From WHSW01 sp963767285 (GTDB lineage: Bacteria > Actinomycetota > Thermoleophilia > Solirubrobacterales > 70-9), in contig CAVYDJ010000002.1 in NCBI GenBank assembly GCA_963767285.1, positions 434,001 to 498,000 on the forward strand: a stretch of DNA of 64,000 nucleotides, written 5' to 3'. Positions 38,975-47,511 of the stretch are shown here, piece by piece (within the stretch, counting starts at the first letter, position 1; every line of letters begins with the position of its first letter). The notes under the pieces were generated by a model. That model saw nothing but the letters and a program-made list of their open reading frames with translations, had not been told where the DNA came from and searched no databases. The translations under genes and the position numbers were made by a program.

Positions 38975-40345
38975 ATGGCAAGGGACGGATCGCCTCCCCT
39001 CCAGCGCGAATGGGGCAGCGAGGAGGAGGCCGGCAAACCACGCTTCTGGCGCGATGCCCTTCGCCGCCGCATGCTCGCGCTGGCCGATCTGATCGCCGCC
39101 GCGGGGGCCGGCCTCGTGATCGCCTCCTCGTCGGCCGACGCCTTTTGGGCGCTGATCCTGCTGCCGGCCTGGGTCGTGCTCGCGAAGCTGATCGGCCTCT
39201 ATGACCGCGATCACGTCGCGATCCGCCACCTGACCGTCGACGAGCTCCCGGCGATCGCCGCCTGGGCGGCCGCCGGGGTCGCGCTGCTGGCGCTCGTCCT
39301 GCCGCAGACGCCGGCCGGCGAGGTCGCCCCGAGCGCCGCCGTGGCCGCCTGGGCGGTGGCCGCGACCGCGGCGCTCTTCCTGCGCGGCGGAGCGCGCTGG
39401 GCCTGGCGGCGCCTGACCCCGCCCGAGGTCACCGCCGTGCTCGGCGACGGCGACCTGGCGGAGATGATCCGCCGCAAGCTCGAGCTGTTTCCCGACATGC
39501 ACCTCGAGCTCGTCGACGAGCATCAGGTCGAGGCCTTCGATGCGCTCGCCGGCGGCGTCGACCGGGTGATCTTCGCCTCCGACCGGATGGAGCCGGGCGA
39601 GGTCGGGGGCCTGGTCGCGCTCTGCCGTGAGCGCCAGGTGAAGCTCAGCGTGATCTCGCCTCTGCACGGCCGCGCCGGGCCTGTGCGGCTGGCGCGGGTC
39701 GCCGACCTGCCGGTGCTCGAGTACGAGACCTGGGATCCGTCCCGCTCGACGGCGCTGATCAAGCGCGGCTTCGACATCGCGGTCTCCAGCCTCGGGTTGC
39801 TGCTGACGGCTCCGTTCTTCCCGCTGATCGCCCTCGCGATCAAGCTCGACAGCCGCGGGCCGGTGTTCTTCAACCAGACCCGCGCCGGCCTCGACGGGCG
39901 GCCGTTTTCGATGCACAAGTTCCGCACGATGGTCGCCGACGCGGAGGAGCGGCTGCCGGACGTCGTCCGCCTCGATGACCTGCGCGACCCCGTGTTCAAG
40001 CTCTCCGACGATCCCCGGGTGACCCAGGTCGGGCGCTTCCTGCGCCGGCTCAGCCTCGACGAGCTGCCGCAGCTGATCAACGTCCTGCGCGGTGAGATGA
40101 GCATCGTCGGCCCGCGTCCCGAGCAGGTCGAGCTGGTCGAGCGCTACCGGCCCGAGCATCGCTTCCGGCTCAGCGTCAAGCCGGGGATCACCGGCCCGAT
40201 GCAGGTCTTCGGCCGCGGCGACCTCACCTTCCACGAGCGGCTCGCGGTCGAGCTCGACTACATCGAGAACCTCTCGCTCGCGCGCGACCTGCGGATCATC
40301 GCCGAGACCGTCCCCGTGACCCTGCGCGGGTCCGGGGCGTACTGA
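38975..40345 (+). CDS. Polyprenyl-phosphate sugar-1-phosphate transferase (WbaP/WcaJ family)
   Basis: 456 residues. Four N-terminal membrane helices and a cytoplasmic loop with a nucleotide-binding-like fold precede the catalytic domain: IKRGFDIAVSSLGLLLTAPFF (membrane hairpin), KLDSRGPVFFNQTRAG, MHKFRTMVADAE, RFLRRLSLDELPQLINVLRGEMSIVGPRP and the PGITGPMQV tail. This enzyme starts glycan synthesis by moving a sugar-1-phosphate onto undecaprenyl phosphate. It opens a plus-strand run of methyltransferase and glycosyltransferase genes. Confidence 0.95.
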   Translation: MARDGSPPLQREWGSEEEAGKPRFWRDALRRRMLALADLIAAAGAGLVIASSSADAFWALILLPAWVVLAKLIGLYDRDHVAIRHLTVDELPAIAAWAAAGVALLALVLPQTPAGEVAPSAAVAAWAVAATAALFLRGGARWAWRRLTPPEVTAVLGDGDLAEMIRRKLELFPDMHLELVDEHQVEAFDALAGGVDRVIFASDRMEPGEVGGLVALCRERQVKLSVISPLHGRAGPVRLARVADLPVLEYETWDPSRSTALIKRGFDIAVSSLGLLLTAPFFPLIALAIKLDSRGPVFFNQTRAGLDGRPFSMHKFRTMVADAEERLPDVVRLDDLRDPVFKLSDDPRVTQVGRFLRRLSLDELPQLINVLRGEMSIVGPRPEQVELVERYRPEHRFRLSVKPGITGPMQVFGRGDLTFHERLAVELDYIENLSLARDLRIIAETVPVTLRGSGAY

Positions 40346-40356
40346 ACTCCGGCCCG

Positions 40357-41316
40357 GTGGAAGCCTCGACCTGCCCCGCCTGCGGGCGGCCGTCGCTGCA
40401 CGCATGGCGCGCCGCCACCGCGTCCGATCCCCAGCTCGCCGGGAACGCGCCGTTCGCGCTGCGCCGCTGCGCAAGCTGCGGCTCGGCCGCCACGGTCGGT
40501 GACGCCCCGGATCGCGCGGCGATGTACGAGGGCGGCACCTACGCCCCGGCGCGGGGCCTGGCCCGGCGGCTGCTCGCGCCGTTGCGTGGCCTCGCCGAGC
40601 GCGACCGCCTGCGCTTCGTCTCGGGGCTCGAGCCGGGCTCGCGGGTGCTCGAGGTCGGTGCCGGCGACGGCAAGCTTGTCGCGGCGATGCGCGGCGCCGG
40701 GCTCGACGCGAGCGGGATCGACCCCTCGCCGGCAGCCTGCGTCGCGGCGCGCGCGCTCGGGGTCGAGGTCGTCAATGTCGGGATCGACGACGCGGAGCTG
40801 CCCGCCGGGGGCATGGACGCCGTTGTCGTCTGGCATGCCCTCGAGCACCTCGACGAGCCCGCCGAGGCCCTGGCGCGGATTCATGGCTGGCTGCGGCCCG
40901 GCGGCGCGCTGATCGTCGCGGTCCCGAACCTCGCTTCGCTGCAGGCGCGGCTGGGCGGCGACCGCTGGTTTCACCAGGACGTGCCCCGCCACCGGGTGCA
41001 CCTGACCCCGGCCGGGGCGACGGCCCTGCTCGAACGCAGGGGCTTCCGGGTCGAGCGGATACGCCATCTGCTTGTTGAGCAGAATCCACTGGGCATGTGG
41101 CAGACGATGCTCAACCGCCTGACGGGCGAACGCGACTTCGCCTTCCGCGCGTTGAAGCGCGACCTTGGGCCGCGCACGGGCGCGTCGCGGATCCGCGACT
41201 GGCCGGTGACCCTGATCGGGGGGTTGCTGCTGGCGCCGGTCGCGGTGCTCGCCGAGCTGGCGGCGGGGATCTGCGGTCGTGGTGGCTCGATCGTCGTCGA
41301 GGCGAGGGCGGTGTGA
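40357..41316 (+). CDS. SAM-dependent methyltransferase with N-terminal zinc ribbon
   Basis: 319 residues from a GTG. The first 45 residues contain CPAC and CASC, a treble-clef or zinc-ribbon pair as in sugar C-methyltransferases and related enzymes. Motif I is VLEVGAGDGKLV, with SGIDPSPAA and WHALEHLDEP following. The C-terminus has one hydrophobic stretch (VTLIGGLLLAPVAVLAELAAG) that may hold it at the membrane. Its stop shares one base with the next start (TGATG). Confidence 0.85.
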   Translation: MEASTCPACGRPSLHAWRAATASDPQLAGNAPFALRRCASCGSAATVGDAPDRAAMYEGGTYAPARGLARRLLAPLRGLAERDRLRFVSGLEPGSRVLEVGAGDGKLVAAMRGAGLDASGIDPSPAACVAARALGVEVVNVGIDDAELPAGGMDAVVVWHALEHLDEPAEALARIHGWLRPGGALIVAVPNLASLQARLGGDRWFHQDVPRHRVHLTPAGATALLERRGFRVERIRHLLVEQNPLGMWQTMLNRLTGERDFAFRALKRDLGPRTGASRIRDWPVTLIGGLLLAPVAVLAELAAGICGRGGSIVVEARAV

Positions 41317-43448
41317 TGGCGCTGCGCTCGGCGACCGTGGTCGTCCCGACGATGGACGCGAAGCGGCTCGGCACGCTGCTCGCCTCGCTCGAGGGCGGCG
41401 ATCACCAGACGATCGTGATCGACAACGGCTCACCCGGCGAGGACGTCGCCGCGGTCTGCGCCGAGCATGGGGCGGAGGTCGTCCGCTCGCCGACCAACCT
41501 CGGCTACTCGGCCGCCGTCAACCTCGGGGCCGCGCGGGCCGACGGCGAGGCGATCGTGCTCGTCAACGACGACTGTGTCTGCGACCCGGGGTTCGTCGAG
41601 CGGATAAGTGCTCGGCTCGATCCGGGCGCCGGGGTCGGGATGGTCGCCGGGGTGATGCGCGACTGGGCCGACCAGTCGCGCATCGACACCGCCGGGATGG
41701 AGCTCGACGCGACGTTGCTCGTCTTCGACTGGCTGAACGGCGAGCCGCTCTCGGCGCTGGAGCGGATCGATCGCCACCCGATCGGCCCGTCGGCAGCGGC
41801 CGCGGCGTTCGACCGTGAGGCGTTTCTGGCCGAGGGCGGCTTCGACGAGCGGTTGTTCGCGTACTGGGAGGACGTCGACCTCGTGCTGCGGCTGCGCCGG
41901 GCCGGGCACCGCTGCGTGCTGGCCGCCGACGCCCAGGGGGTCCACCAGCACTCCGCGACCCTGCGCTCGGGCTCGCCGCGCAAGAACTACCTGATGGGCT
42001 TCGGGCGCGGCTACGTGCTGCGCAAGTGGAACGTGGTCACGCCGCGGAGGGCGCCCGGGATCGCGGTTCGGGAGGGGATCCTCTGCGCCGGGCAGCTGGT
42101 CGTCGACCGGACGGCGAGCGGGATCGCCGGGCGGCTGCGCGGCTGGGCGGCCGCGCGACCGAGTGAGCGCTATCCGCAGGTGCTCCTGGCCCGCGACGGC
42201 ACCAACCGCGGCCTGCGTGCGGAGCTGGTCCGCCGCGCCCGGCGCCGCGGGCGTCTACGGCGGCGCCAACAGCCGTCAGAGGAGCTGCGCACCCTCGCCG
42301 TCTTCCATCTCGCCGATACCAGCGGCCCGTCGCGCTCGCTGGAGCGTGAGCTCGCCTGGCTCGCCTCCGAGGGCAAGCTCGACGTCGTCCTGCCCGCACG
42401 GGGCAGCGTCGGTGACGCGCTGCCGCAGCGGGCGACGGTGCTGGTCCGCGACTACGAGGCGCTGACCACCCCGGCCCGGGCCCGCGGCGGCCTCCTGTAT
42501 CAACTGCGCCGGCTGATCACCGAGGTCGGCGAGTTCCGCGGTCTGATCCGCGAGCGCCGCCCGAGCATGATCGTGGCGGTCACCTCGTTTCTCCCGGCGG
42601 TCTCGATCGCCGCGCGGCTCGAGCGGGTCCCCGTACTGGTCTATTGCGGCGAGCTCTTCGATCGCGGCTACGGCGTGGGCCCGGTGCGGGCGCTGGCCGG
42701 CCGTGAGCTCGCCCGTCTGACCGGTCGCCTGGCGAGCGGCCTGATCGCGTGCTCGCAGGTGGTGGCGCGCCAGTTCGACCAGCTGCCGCCGGGAACGGTC
42801 GAGGTCGTCTACCCGCCGCACGACGAGCGCTACGGCCGGGGCGACGGTACCGCCGCCCGGGCGCGGTTCGGGATCCCGCCCGACGCTCCCTGCCTGGTCT
42901 CGGTCGGCTACCTGACCGAGGGCCGCGGTCAGGACGTTCTGATTCAGGCGATGCCGGAGATCCTCGCCGAATTTCCCGACGCCCGCTACGTGATCGTCGG
43001 CAGCCCGTTCCCGCGGCCCCAGGATCTCGCCTATCGCCAGTACCTGGTCGGGCTGATCGCGCAGCTTCGGCTGCAGGGGTCGATCACCCTCGCGGGGCAC
43101 CTCGAGGACGTCGAGGACGTCTACGCGGCCGCCGACGTGATCGTCAACCCGGCGCGCTTCAACGAGCCCTTCGGCCGCGTCCCGTTCGAGGCGGCGATCG
43201 CCGGCAAGCCCGCCGTCGTCACCCGGGTCGGCGCGATCCCGGAGCTGCTGGTCGACGGCGAATCGGCGCTGATCGTCGAGCCCGACGATCCATCGGCGCT
43301 CGCCGCCGCCGTGCTCCGGCTGCTCGCCGACCCCGAGCTCGCGGAAACCGTGGTCGCCGGCGCGCGGGAGATCATCGACTCCAGGCTCACCCCGGCCCAC
43401 AGCCTGGCCGGCTTCCAGCGCTCGGTCGCCTGGACGCTGGGCAGCTGA
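41316..43448 (+). CDS. Two-domain glycosyltransferase, GT2 followed by GT4
   Basis: 710 residues. Residues 1-280 are a GT2 domain (SATVVVPTMDAKRL, IDNGSPGED, LVNDDCVCDPGF with the DxD-like motif, FAYWEDVDLVLRLR). Residues about 325-710 are a GT4 domain (PVLVYCGELFDRGYG, LIACSQVVARQFDQ, PCLVSVGYLTEGRGQDVLI, NPARFNEPFGRVPFEAAIAGKPAV). The two domains probably add consecutive sugars. The start overlaps the methyltransferase stop. The gene at 48975 has the same two domains in the opposite order. Confidence 0.9.
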   Translation: MALRSATVVVPTMDAKRLGTLLASLEGGDHQTIVIDNGSPGEDVAAVCAEHGAEVVRSPTNLGYSAAVNLGAARADGEAIVLVNDDCVCDPGFVERISARLDPGAGVGMVAGVMRDWADQSRIDTAGMELDATLLVFDWLNGEPLSALERIDRHPIGPSAAAAAFDREAFLAEGGFDERLFAYWEDVDLVLRLRRAGHRCVLAADAQGVHQHSATLRSGSPRKNYLMGFGRGYVLRKWNVVTPRRAPGIAVREGILCAGQLVVDRTASGIAGRLRGWAAARPSERYPQVLLARDGTNRGLRAELVRRARRRGRLRRRQQPSEELRTLAVFHLADTSGPSRSLERELAWLASEGKLDVVLPARGSVGDALPQRATVLVRDYEALTTPARARGGLLYQLRRLITEVGEFRGLIRERRPSMIVAVTSFLPAVSIAARLERVPVLVYCGELFDRGYGVGPVRALAGRELARLTGRLASGLIACSQVVARQFDQLPPGTVEVVYPPHDERYGRGDGTAARARFGIPPDAPCLVSVGYLTEGRGQDVLIQAMPEILAEFPDARYVIVGSPFPRPQDLAYRQYLVGLIAQLRLQGSITLAGHLEDVEDVYAAADVIVNPARFNEPFGRVPFEAAIAGKPAVVTRVGAIPELLVDGESALIVEPDDPSALAAAVLRLLADPELAETVVAGAREIIDSRLTPAHSLAGFQRSVAWTLGS

Positions 43449-43456
43449 GCCCGGGC

Positions 43457-44313
43457 CTAGAGCTCTTCCGCGACCCGCGGCGCTTCGCGGTTGAAGACGA
43501 GCGGCGCGGCGACGCAGATCGCGATCGCGATTCCGAACGGGATGATCAGCAGCAGGGGGTTGCCGTGCGCCGACTCGACCGCTCCCGGGGCGTTCGGGTC
43601 GAAGACCCACTCGCGGATCTGCACGAAGATCGGGGTCAGCGGGTTGAGCAGGATCACGTCCTGGAACTTCTGTGGCGCGAACTCGATCGGATAGAGGATC
43701 GGCGCCGCGTAGAAGATCGCCGTGCTGGCCACCGCCCAGAGGATCCCGATGTCGCGGACCCGGACGAAGAGGACCGAGAGCAGCATCGAGACCGCCGTCG
43801 TCAGCACGATGAGCGCCCCGAGGCCGATCGGGAACAGGATCCAGGTCCACTGCGGCTCGACGCCGTAGAGGACGCATGAAGACGAAGACGACGATCATGC
43901 TGAAGGCGAGCTGGAGGATGTTCGTCGACGACGACCGAGAGCGGGATCACCAGCCGCGGGAACTGCATCTTGCGGACGACGCTCTCGCTGCGGACCACCG
44001 AGCTCGTCGCCTGCTCGGTCGCCTGGGCGAAGAACTGGAACAGCAGGATGTTGAGCAGCAGCATCGGCGCGTAGTTCTCGACCTCGCTCGCCGAGCTCGG
44101 AAGACCTGGGTGAAGACGACGAGCAGGACCGCGAACAGCATCAGCGGCCGGGCGAACGACCACAGGAAGCCGAGCACCGTGCCGTGGTAGCCGAGCTTGA
44201 ACTCGGTCATGCTGTTGAGCCAGAGCAGGTCGAAGAACCGCCGCCGGCCGCCGCCGATGGCCGACGGCCCGGTGATCTCTTCGCAGCTCGAGCGGCTCCG
44301 CGGGGGCGCTCAC
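43457..44313 (-). CDS. wzm: ABC-2 polysaccharide exporter permease (Wzm-like), frame interrupted as read
   Basis: Reconstructed from three frames. The N-terminal piece reads MTEFKLGYHGTVLGFLWSFARPLMLFAVLL, the middle SSASEVENYAPMLLLNILLFQFFAQATEQATSSV, and the end VRVRDIGILWAVASTAIFYAAPILYPIEF. All are canonical blocks of the transmembrane subunit that exports lipid-linked polysaccharide. Single-base indels occur near 43.87, 43.94, 44.10 and 44.29 kb. GTG at 44313 overlaps the wzt stop as GTGA, an intact coupling that argues the breaks are sequence errors. Confidence 0.8.
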
Positions 44314-45607
44314 GCCGGATCACCTCCGTCGTCGATGACCTCGGCCTCGTAGTCGAGCGCGACAGACGCCGCCGAACGGGCGCGTGCCGAAGACGACGAA
44401 GTCGGCGGCGTTCTTGCGGAACGCGACCGGGCGCGGCTCGTCGGGGCCGTGCGACGACGGCGCAGTTGACGTAGTAGTGGCCGGCGGCGAGCGGGTTGCG
44501 AGATCTGAGCGCTGAACGCTGACCCGGTCGCCGGCCTCGAGGGCGCTGCCGTCGCCAAGAGGCAGCGGCTGCGGGCGCGAACAGCAGCAGCCCGTCGCCG
44601 TTGACGATCTGGAAGCCCGAGCAGGCTCGAATCGAGCGGTGTCGAGGACCTCGAGCGACGACCTCGAGCCGGATCGCGCTCGCCCTGCTCGAAGCTCGCC
44701 CACGGCGAGGCCCTGCTCGTCGCGCAGCGTCGACATCGAGCACCCGGACCCGGTCCGTCCTCGCCCTCGACCCCCACATCCTCGCGGCACGACCTGGTGG
44801 CGGTCGTCGGGGAAGTTGAGCTCGAGGTAGCGGCGGGCGACCTCGGCCGGGTCGCCGGCGCGATCGATCAGCCCGTTCTCGAGCAGGATCGCGCGGTCGC
44901 AATGCGCCTCGACCGCGGGCATGTCGTGGGTGACGAGGATGATCGTCTTGCCCTCCGCGTGCAGGCGGGCGAAGGCGTCGAAGCACTTCTGCTGGAAGGA
45001 GGCGTCGCCGACGGCGAGCACCTCGTCGATCAGCAGCACGTCGGCGTCGACCTGGGTCATCAGCGAGAACCCGAGCCGGACGAGCATCCCCGACGAGTAG
45101 TTCTTGAGCTTCATGTCGGTGAACTCGCTCGAGCTCGGCGAACTCGATCACGTCGTCGTAGCGCTCCCGCGCCTCGACCGGGGTCAGCCCCATCATCACC
45201 CCGTTGAGGACGACGTTGTCGTAGGCCGACAGCTCGGGGTTGAAGCCGACCCCGAGCTCGATGCAGGGCGCGACCCGCCCGGCGATCCGGATCCCGCCGG
45301 AGTCGGCTCTGTAGATGCTCGCGAGCAGCTTCAGCAGCGTCGACTTGCCCGAGCCGTTGCGTCCGACGATCCCGAAGAACTCGCCCTGCGAGACCTAGAA
45401 CGAGACGCCGCGCAGCGCCTCGAGGCTTCGGTACTCCCGGCGCTCGAAGAAGCTGACGGCCCGTTCCTTGAGCGTGTCCACCCGCTGTGTCGGGATCCGG
45501 AAGGCCTTCGTCAGGTCCGTCACCTCGATGGCGCTTGGGGCGAGCGTCGAGGGCGGGGTCTCGTGCACCGCGGTGCGGGCACGATCGGGTGGCGCTTGCG
45601 TGCTCAT
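44310..45607 (-). CDS. wzt: ABC polysaccharide exporter ATPase (Wzt-like), frame interrupted as read
   Basis: The N-terminus is intact to EALRGVSF; a TAG (45397-45395) follows, and the same frame resumes with VSQGEFFGIVGRNGSGKSTLLKLLA, so one substitution explains that break. An inserted base at about 45127 separates FAELE from EFTDMKLKNYSSGM. The signature and Walker B (VLLIDEVLAVGD) and the H-loop (ILVTHDM) are present. A C-terminal beta-sandwich, as in Wzt proteins that recognise modified glycan ends, is spread over several frames (GFQIVNGDGLLLFAP, NPLAAGHYYVNCAVV, FVVFGTRPFGG). It pairs with wzm. Confidence 0.82.
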
Positions 45608-45696
45608 CCTGGTTGGGGGCCGATAGTAGAGGCGGATCGGCAGCGACCCGCCGGCCAGGGTGGGTACGCAAGCCGCTTGCTAATACTTCGCCCGGA

Positions 45697-46689
45697 ATGG
45701 AAGTCGTCGAGCGGCTCACTGACGAGGAGGCTCACGAGCCGACCCTGATCGGGATCAGCCACGTCCACCGCTACCAGCTCGCGGCGGGACTGGCCGAGGG
45801 CGGGCGGGTGCTCGACCTCTGCTGCGGGACGGGCTACGGCACCGGGGTGCTCGCCGAGCAGGCCGCGTCGGTGCGAGGCGTCGACATCGACGAGGCCGCT
45901 ATCCAGGCGGCCACCCGCGAGTACGGCGGCCGCGCGAACGTCAGCTTCGAGCGGGCCGACGCCTTCGACGTCCTCGAGCGCCGCCTCGTCGACGACTTCG
46001 ACCTGATCGTGCTGTTCGAGGGCCTCGAGCACCTGCCGGGACTCGACCGCGCCATCGAACTGCTCTCCAACCAGCGCGAGAGCGGGATCGGGCTGATCGT
46101 CTCGCTGCCGAACAGCAAGGGTTTCGCCGAGGAGAACCCCTACCACTTCACCGAGTTCGACTTCGAGGGCGCGGTCGACGCGTTCCGGCGCATCGGGATG
46201 TCGACGTTCCTCTACCAGTACCTCGCCGAGGGATCGCTGATCCGCCCGCGCGACGACGCACCGCTGTCGGGGTCCTCGCAGCTCGCCGAGCGGGGCGAGC
46301 CCGAACACTGCAACAACGTGATCGCGATCGCCGGGCTCGGCGACCGGGGCGGGGGGGACGCATCCGCCCGTATGCACCTGACCGCGGCGCCGGCGTCCAA
46401 CACGTACATGCTCAACCTCGAGCGGGCGAACCGCCTGCTGTGGCGCGAGAACCGTCGCATGGCCCGCGATCGCCTCGGGATCGCCGACTCCGCCGCGGCC
46501 GCGGCGCTCGAGCGCCTGCGCCGCGACGACGAACAGGCCGCGCGGCTGCTCGCCGAGCCGCCCCCGCCGTCGCTGCCGCGCCGGGTGGCTCGGGCCGTGA
46601 AGCGGGCGATCACGATGATCGTCCCGCACGGACTGGTCGTCCTCCGCCAGCGCTTGCGGCGCTCCCCCGACGAGCCGCCCGCGGGTTGA
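45697..46689 (+). CDS. SAM-dependent methyltransferase, possible glycan-capping enzyme
   Basis: 330 residues. VLDLCCGTGYGTGVLAE is motif I, VRGVDIDEAAI the acidic strand end, and FEGLEHLPGL the motif-II region. The C-terminal 80 residues add a helical segment with ANRLLWRENRRMARDRLG and an amphipathic, basic tail (ARAVKRAITMIVPHGLVVL). It starts 90 bases from the divergent wzt gene. Methyl caps decide chain length in ABC-exported O-antigens, so a role in ending the chain is a reasonable guess but unproven. Confidence 0.8.
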   Translation: MEVVERLTDEEAHEPTLIGISHVHRYQLAAGLAEGGRVLDLCCGTGYGTGVLAEQAASVRGVDIDEAAIQAATREYGGRANVSFERADAFDVLERRLVDDFDLIVLFEGLEHLPGLDRAIELLSNQRESGIGLIVSLPNSKGFAEENPYHFTEFDFEGAVDAFRRIGMSTFLYQYLAEGSLIRPRDDAPLSGSSQLAERGEPEHCNNVIAIAGLGDRGGGDASARMHLTAAPASNTYMLNLERANRLLWRENRRMARDRLGIADSAAAAALERLRRDDEQAARLLAEPPPPSLPRRVARAVKRAITMIVPHGLVVLRQRLRRSPDEPPAG

Positions 46690-46711
46690 CCTCGCTACAT
46701 TGCCGCCGGCC

Positions 46712-46735
46712 ATGAGCAGGGCAGCCAGCCGCTGA
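46712..46735 (+). promoter_or_regulatory. Seven-codon upstream frame overlapping a methyltransferase start (TGATG)
   Basis: ATG at 46712 opens a frame MSRAASR whose TGA shares bases with the methyltransferase ATG at 46735. TACATT (46696-46701) lies ten bases before the small frame. The main start has only a weak ribosome site, so coupled re-initiation from the leader frame is plausible. Confidence 0.35.
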
Positions 46736-47487
46736 TGGGGTTCGATCCGCGCCCCCCGCTTTCGCCGCGGGTCCTCGACCGGATCCGTGCCGAGCGCGCC
46801 AACCCGAGCCGGTTGCAGGCCGACTACCTGATCCTGCACGTCCTGCGCGAGCAGATCGCCTTCGCCCTCGGGCAGATCGGCCACCCGGTGAACAGCGTGC
46901 TCGACATCTGGGCCGCTACCAAGCCCTACAAGGAGCTGCTGCCGCCGCACGAGACATACGTCTCGATCGACATCGACGAGCACTTCGGGCCCCAGGACGT
47001 GGTCTCGCAGGAGTTCCTGCCGTTCGCTGACCAGAGCTTCGACCTGGTCATGTTCACCGAGGCCTTCCACTTCCATGACAACCCCGCGGCGGCCGCATCG
47101 GAGCTGCGGCGGGTCGTGCGACCGGGGGGCACGGTGCTGATCACCGTGCCCTACTCGTGGGAGTACGACACCCGCACGACCGAGCAGCGGTTCACCCGGA
47201 TGACCCTTTACAAGGTCTTCGAGCCCGAGTGGGAGCGGATCTGGATCGGCGAGAACGGCGGCTACTCGGCCGCGTGGGCCGCGATCAGCGGCCGCGTGGT
47301 CCGCGGCCTGCACGAATGGGGGCCGAAGCCCCTGCGGACCGTGACCAGGCCCCTGTACCGGCTCGCCTGCCTGGCCATCAACGCCGCGGCAGCGCTGCTG
47401 TCGCGCGCCGAGCGGCGCTGGCATCAGGGACCGTTTCAGTACCCCGCCGGCCTGACGCTGACGGCACGGCGGCCCTTGGACGATTGA
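46735..47487 (+). CDS. Methyltransferase-fold protein with altered SAM motif I
   Basis: 250 residues. The Rossmann pattern is recognisable: SVLDIWAATKPYKELLP in place of the usual GxGxG motif, VSIDIDEHFGPQDV, FADQSFDLVMFTEAFHF and VRPGGTVLITVPYSWEY. The loss of glycines in motif I is unusual and could weaken SAM binding. Later residues form a hydrophobic helix (LYRLACLAINAAAALL). Similar proteins occur in exopolysaccharide loci. Confidence 0.7.
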   Translation: MGFDPRPPLSPRVLDRIRAERANPSRLQADYLILHVLREQIAFALGQIGHPVNSVLDIWAATKPYKELLPPHETYVSIDIDEHFGPQDVVSQEFLPFADQSFDLVMFTEAFHFHDNPAAAASELRRVVRPGGTVLITVPYSWEYDTRTTEQRFTRMTLYKVFEPEWERIWIGENGGYSAAWAAISGRVVRGLHEWGPKPLRTVTRPLYRLACLAINAAAALLSRAERRWHQGPFQYPAGLTLTARRPLDD

Positions 47488-47498
47488 CGGCGGCGGTC

Positions 47499-47504
47499 TA
47501 GGGT
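47499..47504 (+). promoter_or_regulatory. -10 element of leaderless deacetylase-like gene
   Basis: TAGGGT is followed by seven bases (TTACGTC) and the ATG at 47512. Confidence 0.5.
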
Positions 47505-47511
47505 TTACGTC

